Assembly: GCA_001804345.1 (NCBI GenBank)
Contig: MHFU01000056.1
Location: 11,034 to 45,458, forward strand
Source of the DNA: Omnitrophica bacterium RIFOXYB12_FULL_50_7
GTDB taxonomy: Bacteria; Omnitrophota; Omnitrophia; Omnitrophales; Aquincolibacteriaceae
Length of the DNA stretch: 34,425 bases
Direction of reading: 5' to 3'
Program-made: the position numbers and the translations under genes
Notes under the pieces: generated by a model
Databases searched by the model: none
The model's input: the letters and a program-made list of their open reading frames with translations, nothing else
Told to the model about the DNA's origin: nothing
Shown: positions 1-6,239 of the stretch, piece after piece
How positions within the stretch are numbered: the stretch's first letter is position 1
Layout of the letters: every line of letters begins with the position of its first letter

Positions 1-194
1 GGATGGTCGTGCGTTGTCCCGTCAGCCAGATCCGCACGTCCGGACGTAATGCCGTGGGCGTTCATGTCATGCGCCTTAAGGACAAAGACAAGATCGCTTC
101 CGCCACGCGCGTGGTCGCCAAAGAAGAAGAGGCCAATGCGGACCCGCTCGAGCTTTTGGACGACAAAGCCGTAGCGAAGAAAAGTTCCAAATAG
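1..194 (+). CDS. gyrA: DNA gyrase subunit A, C-terminal end (partial)
   Basis: Only the last ~64 codons are present; the gene enters from the left edge and the first two bases complete an earlier codon. The product is the A subunit of the type II topoisomerase that introduces negative supercoils. The visible part is the final blade of the C-terminal DNA-wrapping beta-pinwheel, recognised by the order IR-x-S-GRNAVGV-x-VMRLKDKDKIASATRVV, which is how GyrA tails typically end, followed by an acidic then lysine-rich tail. The frame closes 13 bases before the serS start, so the two genes are probably cotranscribed. A ParC assignment is possible but less likely given the GRNAxGV repeat. Confidence 0.85.
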   Translation, partial: MVVRCPVSQIRTSGRNAVGVHVMRLKDKDKIASATRVVAKEEEANADPLELLDDKAVAKKSSK

Positions 195-207
195 GAGCCC
201 GCGGCCC

Positions 208-1479
208 GTGCTCGATCTCAAATTCATCCGCGAAAATCCCGACCAGGTTGCCAAAGGCCTTGCTGCCAAGGGTGTTGCTCTCGACCTCGAATCTCTGCTC
301 TCCTTGGACGGCGAACGGCGAACTCTGTTAAAAGAGGTTGAAATCCTGAAGGCCAAAAGGAATGCCGCAAATGACGATATCGCCCGCCTCAAGAAGCAAG
401 GCCAACCAACGGATGCCATAATATCCGAAATGAAGCTATCGTCCCAAAAAATAGCCGATTTTGACTCTAAAGTGGGTGAGATTTCTGGAAAAATAGTAGA
501 AATAGCGCTCTTAATCCCTAATATGCCACTGCCAGAGGTCCCTGTTTGCAAGGGAGCCGAGGGCAATAAAGTGGTCAGGACATGGGGTGAGCCGCGAAAA
601 CTTGGCTTTAAAGCTAAAGATCATCTCGATCTAGCCTCTGAGCTGGGTCTTTTCTCGATGGAAAAGGGGAGCAAGATCACGGGGGCGGGTTTTCCTGTCT
701 ACTTTGGAGAGGGCGCCAGGCTCGAGAGGGTGCTGATAAGCTTCATGATCGACCTTCACGTTAAAAAGCACGGCTATACCGAAGTCTGGGCCCCGGCCAT
801 CGTGAACCGCGCGTCGATGCGGGGCACAGGGCAGATCCCTAAAATGGAAGAGGACATGTACGCGCTGGCGGCGGGGGAAGGCGAAGAAAAGGGTTCTTAT
901 TTTCTTATCCCGACCGCGGAGGTTCCGATCACGAACCTGATGCGCGACGAAACGATCGAAGAGAAAGACCTGCCTGTTAAATACACGGGCTACACGCCGT
1001 GTTTCCGGAAGGAAGCGGGCTCTTATGGGAAAGACACCCGAGGACTTTCGCGCGTCCACCAGTTCGACAAGGTCGAAATGGTGAAGTTCGTCAAACCGGA
1101 AGGTTCAGGGCAGGAGCTGGAAGCTCTCGTCAAAGACGCCGAAGAGGTCCTGCAGGAGCTGGAACTTCCTTATCGCGTTGTGTTGCTCGGAAGCGGGGAC
1201 ATGAGTTTTGCGGCAGCGAAATGTTACGATCTCGAGGTCTGGGCCCCGGCGACGCAGAAATGGTTTGAGGTCTCAAGCTGCAGCCTCTTCACAGATTTTC
1301 AGGCAAGGAGGATGAATATCCGCTACCGGAACGCTACGACCAAAAAACTCGAATTCGTGCACACGCTCAATGGCTCCGGCCTGGCCTTTGCCAGGATCGT
1401 TCTTTGCCTTCTCGAAAACTTTCAGGATTCAAACGGAAAAATCCTTTTCCCGAAAGCCCTGCAGACGTATTTCACGTAA
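208..1479 (+). CDS. serS: Seryl-tRNA synthetase
   Basis: Charges tRNA-Ser with serine in the cytoplasm. The 423-residue length is normal for the family. Residues 1-105 form the usual start (MLDLKFIREN) and the long antiparallel coiled-coil arm that recognises the tRNA-Ser variable arm; residues ~170-420 are the class II catalytic core, with TAEVPITN, FRKEAGSYGKDTRGLSRVHQFDKVEM (motif 2 region) and the terminal NGSGLAFARI (motif 3). The start is a GTG at 208 preceded by AGGAG at 193-197. It follows gyrA closely, and its substrates, tRNA-Ser(GGA) and tRNA-Ser(GCT), are encoded just downstream, with a third tRNA-Ser at 11017. No truncation or missing motif is visible. Confidence 0.97.
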   Translation: MLDLKFIRENPDQVAKGLAAKGVALDLESLLSLDGERRTLLKEVEILKAKRNAANDDIARLKKQGQPTDAIISEMKLSSQKIADFDSKVGEISGKIVEIALLIPNMPLPEVPVCKGAEGNKVVRTWGEPRKLGFKAKDHLDLASELGLFSMEKGSKITGAGFPVYFGEGARLERVLISFMIDLHVKKHGYTEVWAPAIVNRASMRGTGQIPKMEEDMYALAAGEGEEKGSYFLIPTAEVPITNLMRDETIEEKDLPVKYTGYTPCFRKEAGSYGKDTRGLSRVHQFDKVEMVKFVKPEGSGQELEALVKDAEEVLQELELPYRVVLLGSGDMSFAAAKCYDLEVWAPATQKWFEVSSCSLFTDFQARRMNIRYRNATTKKLEFVHTLNGSGLAFARIVLCLLENFQDSNGKILFPKALQTYFT

Positions 1480-1544
1480 GCGTAGCGTTTTGATTCCTTG
1501 ACCGTTTTGTCTGAAATAAATAAACTCTAGCGCGCTTTGCGCGC

Positions 1545-1594
1545 GGGGAACGATGAACGGGAAACGGCGAACGAAAAGCGTTAACCGTTCCCCG
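1545..1594 (+). repeat. Heptamer hairpin repeat (GGGGAAC...GTTCCCC)
   Basis: Seven-base units in tandem: GGGGAAC, GATGAAC, GGGAAAC, GGCGAAC, GAAAAGC, GTTAACC, GTTCCCC. The right units are reverse complements of the left ones, so the tract can fold into a hairpin. It lies just after serS and beside a GCGCGC-TTT-GCGCGC palindrome, and may act as a terminator. The same family recurs inside the giant frame at 20044 and 20765. Confidence 0.8.
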
Positions 1595-1613
1595 ACGTTT
1601 GCCGGTAATTTGC

Positions 1614-1759
1614 GGAGAGGTCGCATAGTCATTTAAAGCGTAGCAAAAAACGATCTCGAGACGCGAAGCGTCGAGAGGCCTTAAAGAAAGATCTCTCACA
1701 CTGCAGAAGCGTTCGAGATCCAAAACTTCAGAAAACAAAATTTTGGAGAGGTCGCATAG
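1614..1759 (+). mobile_element. Deleted copy of the tRNA-Ser 5'-end element (no nuclease gene)
   Basis: Bounded by the 15-bp direct repeat GGAGAGGTCGCATAG at 1614-1628 and at 1745-1759, the second being the 5' end of tRNA-Ser(GGA). Between them lies a stem-loop (about 1662-1676; arms ACGC/GCGT inside CTCGAG and CGAG) and a stretch matching the 3' end of the GIY-YIG gene of the next copy (GATCTCTC, then CGAGATCCAAAA), but the nuclease body is missing. It matches the full-length copy at 1895-2276 at both ends, so it looks like an internal deletion derivative of it. Confidence 0.6.
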
Positions 1760-1833
1760 CCTGGTTTAGTGCGCTCGCCTGGAAAGCGGGTAGGCCAAAA
1801 GCCTCGCGAGTTCGAATCTCGCCCTCTCCGCCA
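1745..1833 (+). tRNA. tRNA-Ser(GGA)
   Basis: Acceptor stem GGAGAGG at 1745-1751 pairs with CCTCTCC at 1823-1829. The anticodon loop CTGGAAA carries GGA, the variable arm is long as in class II tRNAs, and the T loop is GTTCGAATC. Discriminator G at 1830 is followed by an encoded CCA at 1831-1833. It reads UCC/UCU serine codons. Confidence 0.95.
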
Positions 1834-1849
1834 TAATTTTTTCAGTTTT

Positions 1850-1893
1850 GTCTGTGGTCTATACGTATAGTCTCTGGTCTGCTGTCTAGTTCG
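1850..1893 (+). repeat. Heptamer repeat, GTCTxxx type
   Basis: Units GTCTGTG, GTCTATA, (CGTATA), GTCTCTG, GTCTGCT, GTCTAGT, with a TATACGTATA palindrome in the middle. It fills the gap between tRNA-Ser(GGA) and the next GIY-YIG element. The same GTCT family occurs at 14568 and, translated, at 21567-21672. Confidence 0.75.
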
Positions 1894-1894
1894 T

Positions 1895-2276
1895 GGAGAG
1901 GTCGCATAGTCATTCGCTTCTTGGCGAATGACCTCGAGGCGCATGGCGCCGAGAGGCCTTTGAAATGCTGAAAGATTGGTTTCTCTACATCGTCGAATGT
2001 CGCACGAAAGATCTGTATGTCGGCATCGCTCAAGACGTAGAAAAACGGGTAGCCTTGCATAACAAGGGGCGCGCGTGCCGCTATACGAAGTTTAGGAGGC
2101 CCGCGGCGCCGGTCTATGAAGAGCTTTGCGGCACCTATGCGGCGGCCCGAAAGAGGGAAAAAGACGTTAAAGAGTTTTCCAGAGACAAGAAGTTGGCACT
2201 GAGAGATCTCTCGTCACAGAAAGCGTGACTCGAGGTCCAAAAATTTGCTCTATAAATTTTTGGAGAGGTCGCATAG
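1895..2276 (+). mobile_element. GIY-YIG-bearing element at the 5' end of tRNA-Ser(GCT)
   Basis: Flanked by the direct repeat GGAGAGGTCGCATAG at 1895-1909 and 2262-2276; the right copy is the 5' end of tRNA-Ser(GCT). The 5' leader has two hairpins: TCATTCGC/GCGAATGA at 1910-1931 and an arm pair GGCGC/GCGCC near 1936-1955. The second hairpin changes A:T to G:C relative to the deleted copy at 1614-1759, a compensatory change. It then carries the GIY-YIG gene and a short AT-rich tail. Calling it mobile is inference from the two homologous copies at two tRNA genes; no transposase or intron core is visible. Confidence 0.6.
1965..2228 (+). CDS. GIY-YIG family nuclease (UPF0213/YhbQ-like)
   Basis: An 87-residue single-domain GIY-YIG protein. 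WFLYIVEC near residue 5 and LYVGI near residue 17 are the GIY and YIG strands, followed by EKRVALHNKG, RYTKFRRPAAPVYEE and a basic helix AAARKREKDVKEFSRDKK, the order typical of short UPF0213/YhbQ-like proteins. Family members are DNA nucleases or of unknown role; a homing or repair activity here is inference. The start is the ATG ending a structured leader, without a strong ribosome binding site. The gene sits inside an element bounded by duplicated tRNA-Ser 5' ends, and a deleted copy of the element lies at 1614-1759, so mobility with the tRNA target is suspected. Confidence 0.85.
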   Translation: MLKDWFLYIVECRTKDLYVGIAQDVEKRVALHNKGRACRYTKFRRPAAPVYEELCGTYAAARKREKDVKEFSRDKKLALRDLSSQKA

Positions 2277-2352
2277 CCCGGTTTAGTGCGGCGGTTTGCT
2301 AAACCGCTGTGGCGCGAAAGCGTCACCGGGGGTTCAAATCCCCCCCTCTCCG
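2262..2352 (+). tRNA. tRNA-Ser(GCT)
   Basis: Acceptor stem GGAGAGG (2262-2268) pairs with CCTCTCC (2345-2351). The anticodon loop TTGCTAA sits on the stem GCGGT/ACCGC, giving anticodon GCT; the variable arm is long and the T arm is GGGGGTTCAAATCCCCC. Discriminator G at 2352; no CCA is encoded, unlike the neighbouring tRNA-Ser(GGA). A T-rich run follows and may end the transcript. Confidence 0.95.
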
Positions 2353-2433
2353 TTTTTATTTTTACCACCAAAACTGTTAGTTTTTACTTCATTCAGTTTT
2401 TCTCAAGCACGACGTTAACAGTGTCCCACGTCA

Positions 2434-2464
2434 GACTGAAGCCCACAGACTGCAGCCTGCAGGG
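2434..2464 (+). repeat. Short heptamer repeat, GACTGAA/GCCTGCA type
   Basis: Units GACTGAA, GCCCACA, GACTGCA, GCCTGCA followed by GGG. It lies in the leader between tRNA-Ser(GCT) and the SIMPL-domain gene, a 216-base stretch with no other gene visible. Confidence 0.55.
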
Positions 2465-2568
2465 AAACATCCGAAAAAGATAAGAACAATTCGCGCGCCG
2501 TAACTGCCGCCAATGACGGAGTCTCGTCGAAAGGCGGAAAAAGCCGCAATAAAAAAAGGAGTCCCGCC

Positions 2569-3333
2569 ATGGAAAACCAAACTAACGACAAATTGAATTT
2601 TCTCAAGAACACTCAGATCATTATTCTCGGGCTTTGTATCGCCGGGGCCACGATCGCATCAAGCATCATTTTTTCAAAAGGCTTTTTATCAGTGACGAAA
2701 TTTATGCGGGAACAGATCACCGTGACAGGCTCGGCGCAAAAAAACATCAAAAGCGATTATGCTGTGTGGGCCGGATCTTTCTCAAGGCGTGAGGTTGATA
2801 TGGCGACAGCTTTTAAAGGTCTCGGTGGAGATCTTGCGAAAGTAAAACAATACCTCACAACCCAGGGGAGCGGGGACAACGAGATTGTCGTTCGGCAGAT
2901 TGAGACCGAGACAATTTATAAAAAGAACGAGAAAGGTAATGCTACCAACGATATCGAGGGATACCGTCTTAAGCAGAATGTGGAGCTACATTCCAAGGAC
3001 GTTTATAAAATCGCCAGAATCTCTCGGGAAGCCACGGGGCTGATCAACGAGGGAATAGAATTTTATTCCGGGAGCCCGGAGTATTTCTATGCAAAGCTCG
3101 ATGAACTCAAGGTCGAAATGCTTGCCAAGGCCACCGAAAACGCCAAGCTTCGGGCGGAGAACATGGTCAAAGCCACAGGCAACAAGATCGGGTTCATGCG
3201 CTCCGCCCGGATGGGAGTCTTCCAGATCACGCCGGTCAACTCCACCGAAATCGCGGACTGGGGCATGAACGACACGAGCTCGCTGGACAAGAAAGTCACC
3301 GCGGTCGTTAACGCCAGTTTCTCGATCGAATAA
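2569..3333 (+). CDS. SIMPL-domain (DUF541) membrane-anchored protein
   Basis: A 254-residue protein with an N-terminal membrane anchor (residues ~14-36, IIILGLCIAGATIASSIIF) followed by an extracytoplasmic SIMPL/DUF541 domain: ITVTGSAQKNIKSDYAVWAGSF near residue 50, then the YRLKQNVELHSKDVYKIARISREATGLINEGIEF and EMLAKATENAKLRAENM segments typical of the family. SIMPL proteins are periplasmic or membrane proteins of poorly defined role. The ATG at 2569 is preceded by AAAAGGAG with an 8-base gap. The gene stands alone, with a tRNA on either side. No enzymatic motif is visible. Confidence 0.85.
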   Translation: MENQTNDKLNFLKNTQIIILGLCIAGATIASSIIFSKGFLSVTKFMREQITVTGSAQKNIKSDYAVWAGSFSRREVDMATAFKGLGGDLAKVKQYLTTQGSGDNEIVVRQIETETIYKKNEKGNATNDIEGYRLKQNVELHSKDVYKIARISREATGLINEGIEFYSGSPEYFYAKLDELKVEMLAKATENAKLRAENMVKATGNKIGFMRSARMGVFQITPVNSTEIADWGMNDTSSLDKKVTAVVNASFSIE

Positions 3334-3348
3334 TAAAAAGGGATCTTT

Positions 3349-3376
3349 TTGCAATCCCCTCAGAAATGCGTATAAT
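3349..3376 (+). promoter_or_regulatory. Candidate sigma-70 promoter upstream of tRNA-Arg
   Basis: TTGCAA, a 16-base spacer, then a perfect TATAAT at about 3371-3376. Transcription would start near 3384, about 170 bases before the tRNA-Arg(ACG) gene, leaving a long untranslated leader. Confidence 0.45.
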
Positions 3377-3383
3377 GCACCCC

Positions 3384-3540
3384 TCTGTTCTTTCCGGATG
3401 GACGCCTATTTGACGCGGGGACTTTTCTGGAGAAAATGTCGAAAGAGGGCGTTTTCGTAAGTCGTTTAAAACAAAATGGTTACGACTAATGTGCTCTGAA
3501 CCACAATAGGTTCAGGGCAGCAGTGAGTAGAAGAAAAATT
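3384..3540 (+). ncRNA. Possible structured leader or small RNA
   Basis: A gene-free stretch between the candidate promoter and tRNA-Arg. It contains two hairpins: TCGTAA/TTACGA near 3454-3485 and CTGAACC-ACAATA-GGTTCAG near 3498-3518. It does not match SRP RNA, tmRNA or RNase P cores that I can recognise. It may be only the tRNA precursor leader. Confidence 0.25.
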
Positions 3541-3550
3541 AATGTGGTTT

Positions 3551-3624
3551 GCGCCCGTAGCTCAATTGGATAGAGCACCACACTACGGATGTGGGGGTTG
3601 CAGGTTCAACTCCTGCCGGGCGCG
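3551..3624 (+). tRNA. tRNA-Arg(ACG)
   Basis: Acceptor stem GCGCCCG pairs with CGGGCGC, discriminator G at 3624, no encoded CCA. The stem CCACA/TGTGG holds the loop CTACGGA, giving anticodon ACG. T loop GGTTCAACTCC is normal. This is the tRNA whose A34 is deaminated to inosine by TadA, which is encoded 180 bases downstream. Confidence 0.96.
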
Positions 3625-3628
3625 ATTT

Positions 3629-3668
3629 AAAACGGGTACAGCCTTTCTTAGGGTTGTACCCGTTTTAT
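3629..3668 (+). terminator. Rho-independent terminator after tRNA-Arg
   Basis: A perfect 12-bp inverted repeat (AAAACGGGTACA at 3629-3640, TGTACCCGTTTT at 3655-3666) with a 14-base loop, ending in a T-rich stretch. The symmetric A/T ends would let it work in both directions. Confidence 0.8.
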
Positions 3669-3690
3669 TTATGCTGTTGCAGGAGTTTCT

Positions 3691-3741
3691 GCCACAAAGC
3701 GTTGGCGGATCCGTCCTCTGGTGGAGAAGGGAGCCTCCGCC
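3691..3741 (+). repeat. Dispersed repeat with GGCGGATCCGTCC core, copy 1
   Basis: GCCACAAAGCGTT, then GGCGGATCCGTCC, then GGAGAAGGGAGCC. A close copy is at 11189-11243 and an inverted relative (GGACGGATCCGCC) lies within 5706-5828. All are intergenic. Confidence 0.6.
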
Positions 3742-3804
3742 AAACAAGGAGTTTTTCTTTTTGTGATGACCGCCTTCCAAAAACTCTTATAATAAGCCCC
3801 GCTT

Positions 3805-4308
3805 ATGGAAAAACCTCATCATGATCATTTCATGAAAGAAGCCGTTAAACAGGCCGTGATCGCGCTTGAAAAAGGCGAGGTGCCGGTGGGCGCGGTGGTG
3901 GTCTGGAAACAAAAGATCATTGCCCGCGCGTACAACCAAATGGAAATGCTCCGGGACCCGACAGCACACGCGGAGATGATCGCCCTGACGCAAGCGTCCG
4001 AAACCCTGAGTCAGATGCCGGAGGCGCAGCCCAGGGGGAAAGATCATCGCGGGTCGCTCGAGGGGGCGACTCTTTATGTAACGCTGGAGCCTTGTCCGAT
4101 GTGTGCCGGAGCGCTCGTGATGACCAAGTGTACGAATTTGGTGTATGGCGCCCGCGATGCGAAAGCCGGAGCGTGCCACAGCCTTTTCAGGATTACGGAA
4201 GACGATCGGCTGAACCACCGCTTGAAGGTGACGGGCGGCGTGATGGCGGATGACGCAAAGTTCTTATTGTCCGAGTTTTTTAAGAATCTCAGAAAAGAGA
4301 AACGTTAA
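3805..4308 (+). CDS. tadA: tRNA-specific adenosine deaminase TadA
   Basis: Deaminates A34 of tRNA-Arg(ACG) to inosine so that one tRNA reads CGU, CGC and CGA. The 167 residues fit the cytidine/deoxycytidylate deaminase fold. The zinc site is visible: H55-A-E57 (the glutamate is the proton shuttle) and P96-C97-P-M-C100. The segment LVYGARDAKAGACHSLF is the usual substrate-side loop. Residues ~63-86 carry a somewhat longer insert (MPEAQPRGKDHRG) than in E. coli TadA. The start ATG lies in AT-rich sequence with no strong ribosome binding site. Its only essential substrate, tRNA-Arg(ACG), is encoded immediately upstream. A guanine deaminase is the main alternative, less likely given context. Confidence 0.9.
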   Translation: MEKPHHDHFMKEAVKQAVIALEKGEVPVGAVVVWKQKIIARAYNQMEMLRDPTAHAEMIALTQASETLSQMPEAQPRGKDHRGSLEGATLYVTLEPCPMCAGALVMTKCTNLVYGARDAKAGACHSLFRITEDDRLNHRLKVTGGVMADDAKFLLSEFFKNLRKEKR

Positions 4309-4335
4309 AAAAACAAGCGAACAGGAGATGCTTCG

Positions 4336-5694
4336 ATGGAAAAAACAGTTCTTTTAGTGGGCGACGCTCAGTTTTTGGCCGAGATGTACGGGGTTCTTTC
4401 TCCCCTAACTGGCGTTGTGGAATCGCTGGGCGACGAAAAGGATGCTTTGAAGAAGATGCGGGGCGAGCACATCAGAACAATGGTTGTGGATGATGATGTC
4501 TGTTCGCGGAAAACTTTTGGGCGGCTACTCGCGCACGCAAAGCGCGTCGGAAAGGACGTGATTGTTCTTTCTTCAGACGCGAGGCATGAAAAGATCCTTG
4601 CGGCTCAAAAGGCCGGCGCAAGCGACTACATTTTGAAGCCGCACCATGTTCGTGAATTCATAGCTCGCTTTAACGCTGTCCGGTACAAAAAAACGAGAAT
4701 CGTCTGCCTCGGAGGAGGCACCGGTCTTTTTAACCTTCTCATAGGACTGAAAGACATTCGCAACACGCTTCTCTTTTCTATCGTGAGCACAACCGACGAC
4801 GGGGGGTCCTCGGGCCGACTGCGCGCCTCTTTCGGGATTCTTCCCCCGGGTGATATCCGGAGAAGTCTTGTGGCTCTTTCGGATGCTCCGGAGCTTATGA
4901 ACCAGCTTATGCAATATCGTTTCACGAAAGGCGGACATTTTGTCGGGCACAACTTCGGGAATCTTTTTCTTACAGCGCTCGCTGAGTTGAGAGGATCCAT
5001 GACCGCAGCGGTCCGTGATATCAGCGACCTCCTTTATCTCCAGGGGATCGTTCTCCCGGCGGTAGAGAACCAGGCAACGCTTTGCGCGCGCTTTAAGAAC
5101 GGCAAGGTCATTAAGGGGGAAAGCGCAATCGATCTTTGCAAGGGACGTGATCCGGAGCTTCTTATCACGAAGGTCTGGCACGAACCCGAGGCGATCTGCA
5201 ACAAGAACCTTTTTCCCGTCCTTATCAACGCCGATCTGGTCCTCATCGGCCCGGGAGATCTTTACACGAGCGTTGTCACGAACCTGCTGGTGAAGGATAT
5301 CCGGAGAGCGTTGGCGATAACCAAAGCGAAAAAAGTTTTTATCTGCAATCTCATGAACAAGCCGGGCGAAACATCCGGGTATGATGCCGCGACACATACT
5401 AAAGAGATCGTCCGCTACATGGGCGGGGATTATCTAGATTATGCGATCTATTCCAGCACCTATCTTTCGTTTTCCGCGATACAGCGGTATGCGGAGAATA
5501 AGCAGACCCTCGTGAGCGTCGGGAATGTGGATGCCTTGAGGCGTATTACCAAAGCCAAGATCATTCTTGACGATGTGAGTCACGAAACCGAGCTTGTTCG
5601 GCATGATAGCGCGAAGATAAGGCGCGAAATAGAAAAGGTCATAGCCGGGAAGACCAACAAGCACGCGCGAAACCTGCCTTTGCAAGGGAGCTAA
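4336..5694 (+). CDS. Receiver-like domain fused to YvcK/CofD-like protein
   Basis: A 452-residue fusion. Residues 1-118 resemble a response-regulator receiver: MVVDDDV around residues 49-55 offers the phosphoacceptor aspartate (D52-54), and YILKPHH holds the conserved lysine K101; the usual N-terminal acidic pair is reduced to one Asp (VGDAQ). Residues 120-440 are a YvcK/UPF0052 domain: VCLGGGTGLFNLL, STTDDGGSSGRLR, PPGDIRRSLVALSD, HNFGNLFLTAL, GPGDLYTSVV and NLMNKPGET, all family hallmarks. YvcK proteins bind UDP-sugars and act in cell-wall or carbon homeostasis, and do not normally carry a receiver. Ribosome site AGGAG precedes the ATG, and tadA ends 27 bases upstream. The fusion suggests control by phosphorylation or a degenerate sensor. 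Confidence 0.88.
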   Translation: MEKTVLLVGDAQFLAEMYGVLSPLTGVVESLGDEKDALKKMRGEHIRTMVVDDDVCSRKTFGRLLAHAKRVGKDVIVLSSDARHEKILAAQKAGASDYILKPHHVREFIARFNAVRYKKTRIVCLGGGTGLFNLLIGLKDIRNTLLFSIVSTTDDGGSSGRLRASFGILPPGDIRRSLVALSDAPELMNQLMQYRFTKGGHFVGHNFGNLFLTALAELRGSMTAAVRDISDLLYLQGIVLPAVENQATLCARFKNGKVIKGESAIDLCKGRDPELLITKVWHEPEAICNKNLFPVLINADLVLIGPGDLYTSVVTNLLVKDIRRALAITKAKKVFICNLMNKPGETSGYDAATHTKEIVRYMGGDYLDYAIYSSTYLSFSAIQRYAENKQTLVSVGNVDALRRITKAKIILDDVSHETELVRHDSAKIRREIEKVIAGKTNKHARNLPLQGS

Positions 5695-5705
5695 AAACGG
5701 CGATT

Positions 5706-5828
5706 TTTCCGCCTCCGGCGGAGAAGGCAAGCGGCAGTCTTGCCACCGCCTGCTCCGCCAAAAAACTTGGGACGGATCCGCCCTTCGGCGGAGAAGAGGC
5801 GGGGTCCCGCCTCAGTTGGGCGGGAAAA
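5706..5828 (+). repeat. Intergenic GC-rich hairpin repeats (inverted GGACGGATCCGCC copy)
   Basis: Contains GCCTCCGGCGGAG and CTTCGGCGGAG hairpins and GGACGGATCCGCC, the reverse complement of the core seen at 3691 and 11189. It sits between the YvcK fusion and the partial tRNA-Ser and could terminate the upstream operon. Confidence 0.5.
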
Positions 5829-5851
5829 ATCTTGTACTTTTGTTTATGCGT

Positions 5852-5891
5852 GGAGAGGTGGCAGAGCGGTTGAATGCGGCAGTCTTGAAAA
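5852..5891 (+). pseudogene. Partial tRNA-Ser(TGA), 5' half
   Basis: Identical to the first 40 bases of the intact tRNA-Ser(TGA) at 11017, through the D arm and anticodon loop (CTTGAAA), then diverging with no 3' half, T arm or acceptor partner. It cannot be a working tRNA and marks the left boundary of the island. Confidence 0.85.
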
Positions 5892-6224
5892 ACGCCCTAT
5901 CATCTTTCTGTAACCCATTGAAACTACTACTAAATCGTTCAGCGCCTTCAACTTGTCGCTTTCTTGTTACTTCTTGTCAGCACGTCTGAATCGATGTGAT
6001 TTTGTATCAGAGTAGTCACCCCGTGGTCACCAGGACGAATTTAAATCATTTGCTTTGTGCTGATATTTTGTCGACCAGAACTAATGATTTATCCCCATGC
6101 TTCAACGCGAAATATTTTTGAGAGTGGAATGCGGGTCCTGAAAGGGAGTTTTTGTTTGACGGGCAATCTCCTTAGGTCTAGTCTGTCCCTCGAACCGTTT
6201 TTGCATTTATAACCATTGACCCGC
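5892..6224. other. Gene-free left end of the island
   Basis: About 330 AT-richer bases between the partial tRNA and the nucleotidyltransferase. I translated the minus strand looking for an integrase tail and found only short frames with early stops. The stretch GTCACCCCGTGGTCACC near 6015-6031 partly resembles ACACCCTTTGGGCACC near 10922-10937 at the other end, a possible pair of recombinase arm sites. No coding potential seen. Confidence 0.4.
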
Positions 6225-6239
6225 AAGGAGGTTGTGACG

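Noticed and set aside
631..1059. 142-codon minus-strand frame inside serS
   Set aside because: Arg-rich shadow with no family features, fully covered by a clear synthetase gene.
1614..2276. Group I intron explanation for the GIY-YIG element
   Set aside because: The downstream tRNA genes are intact and the element lies outside them; no intron core is visible.
3384..3540. SRP RNA or tmRNA in the tRNA-Arg leader
   Set aside because: Lacks the GGAA-type tetraloop core of SRP RNA and any tmRNA ends.
4573..5397. 274-codon minus-strand frame inside the YvcK fusion
   Set aside because: Composition is that of an antisense shadow; the plus strand carries all YvcK motifs.
5852..5891. 5' half tRNA-Ser considered as a split or intron-containing tRNA
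   Set aside because: A complete copy exists at 11017 and the left fragment has no matching 3' half nearby, so a duplication scar is simpler.
5892..6224. Search for an integrase tail beside the partial tRNA
   Set aside because: Translation of the minus strand gave only short frames with stops and no catalytic Arg/His/Tyr context.
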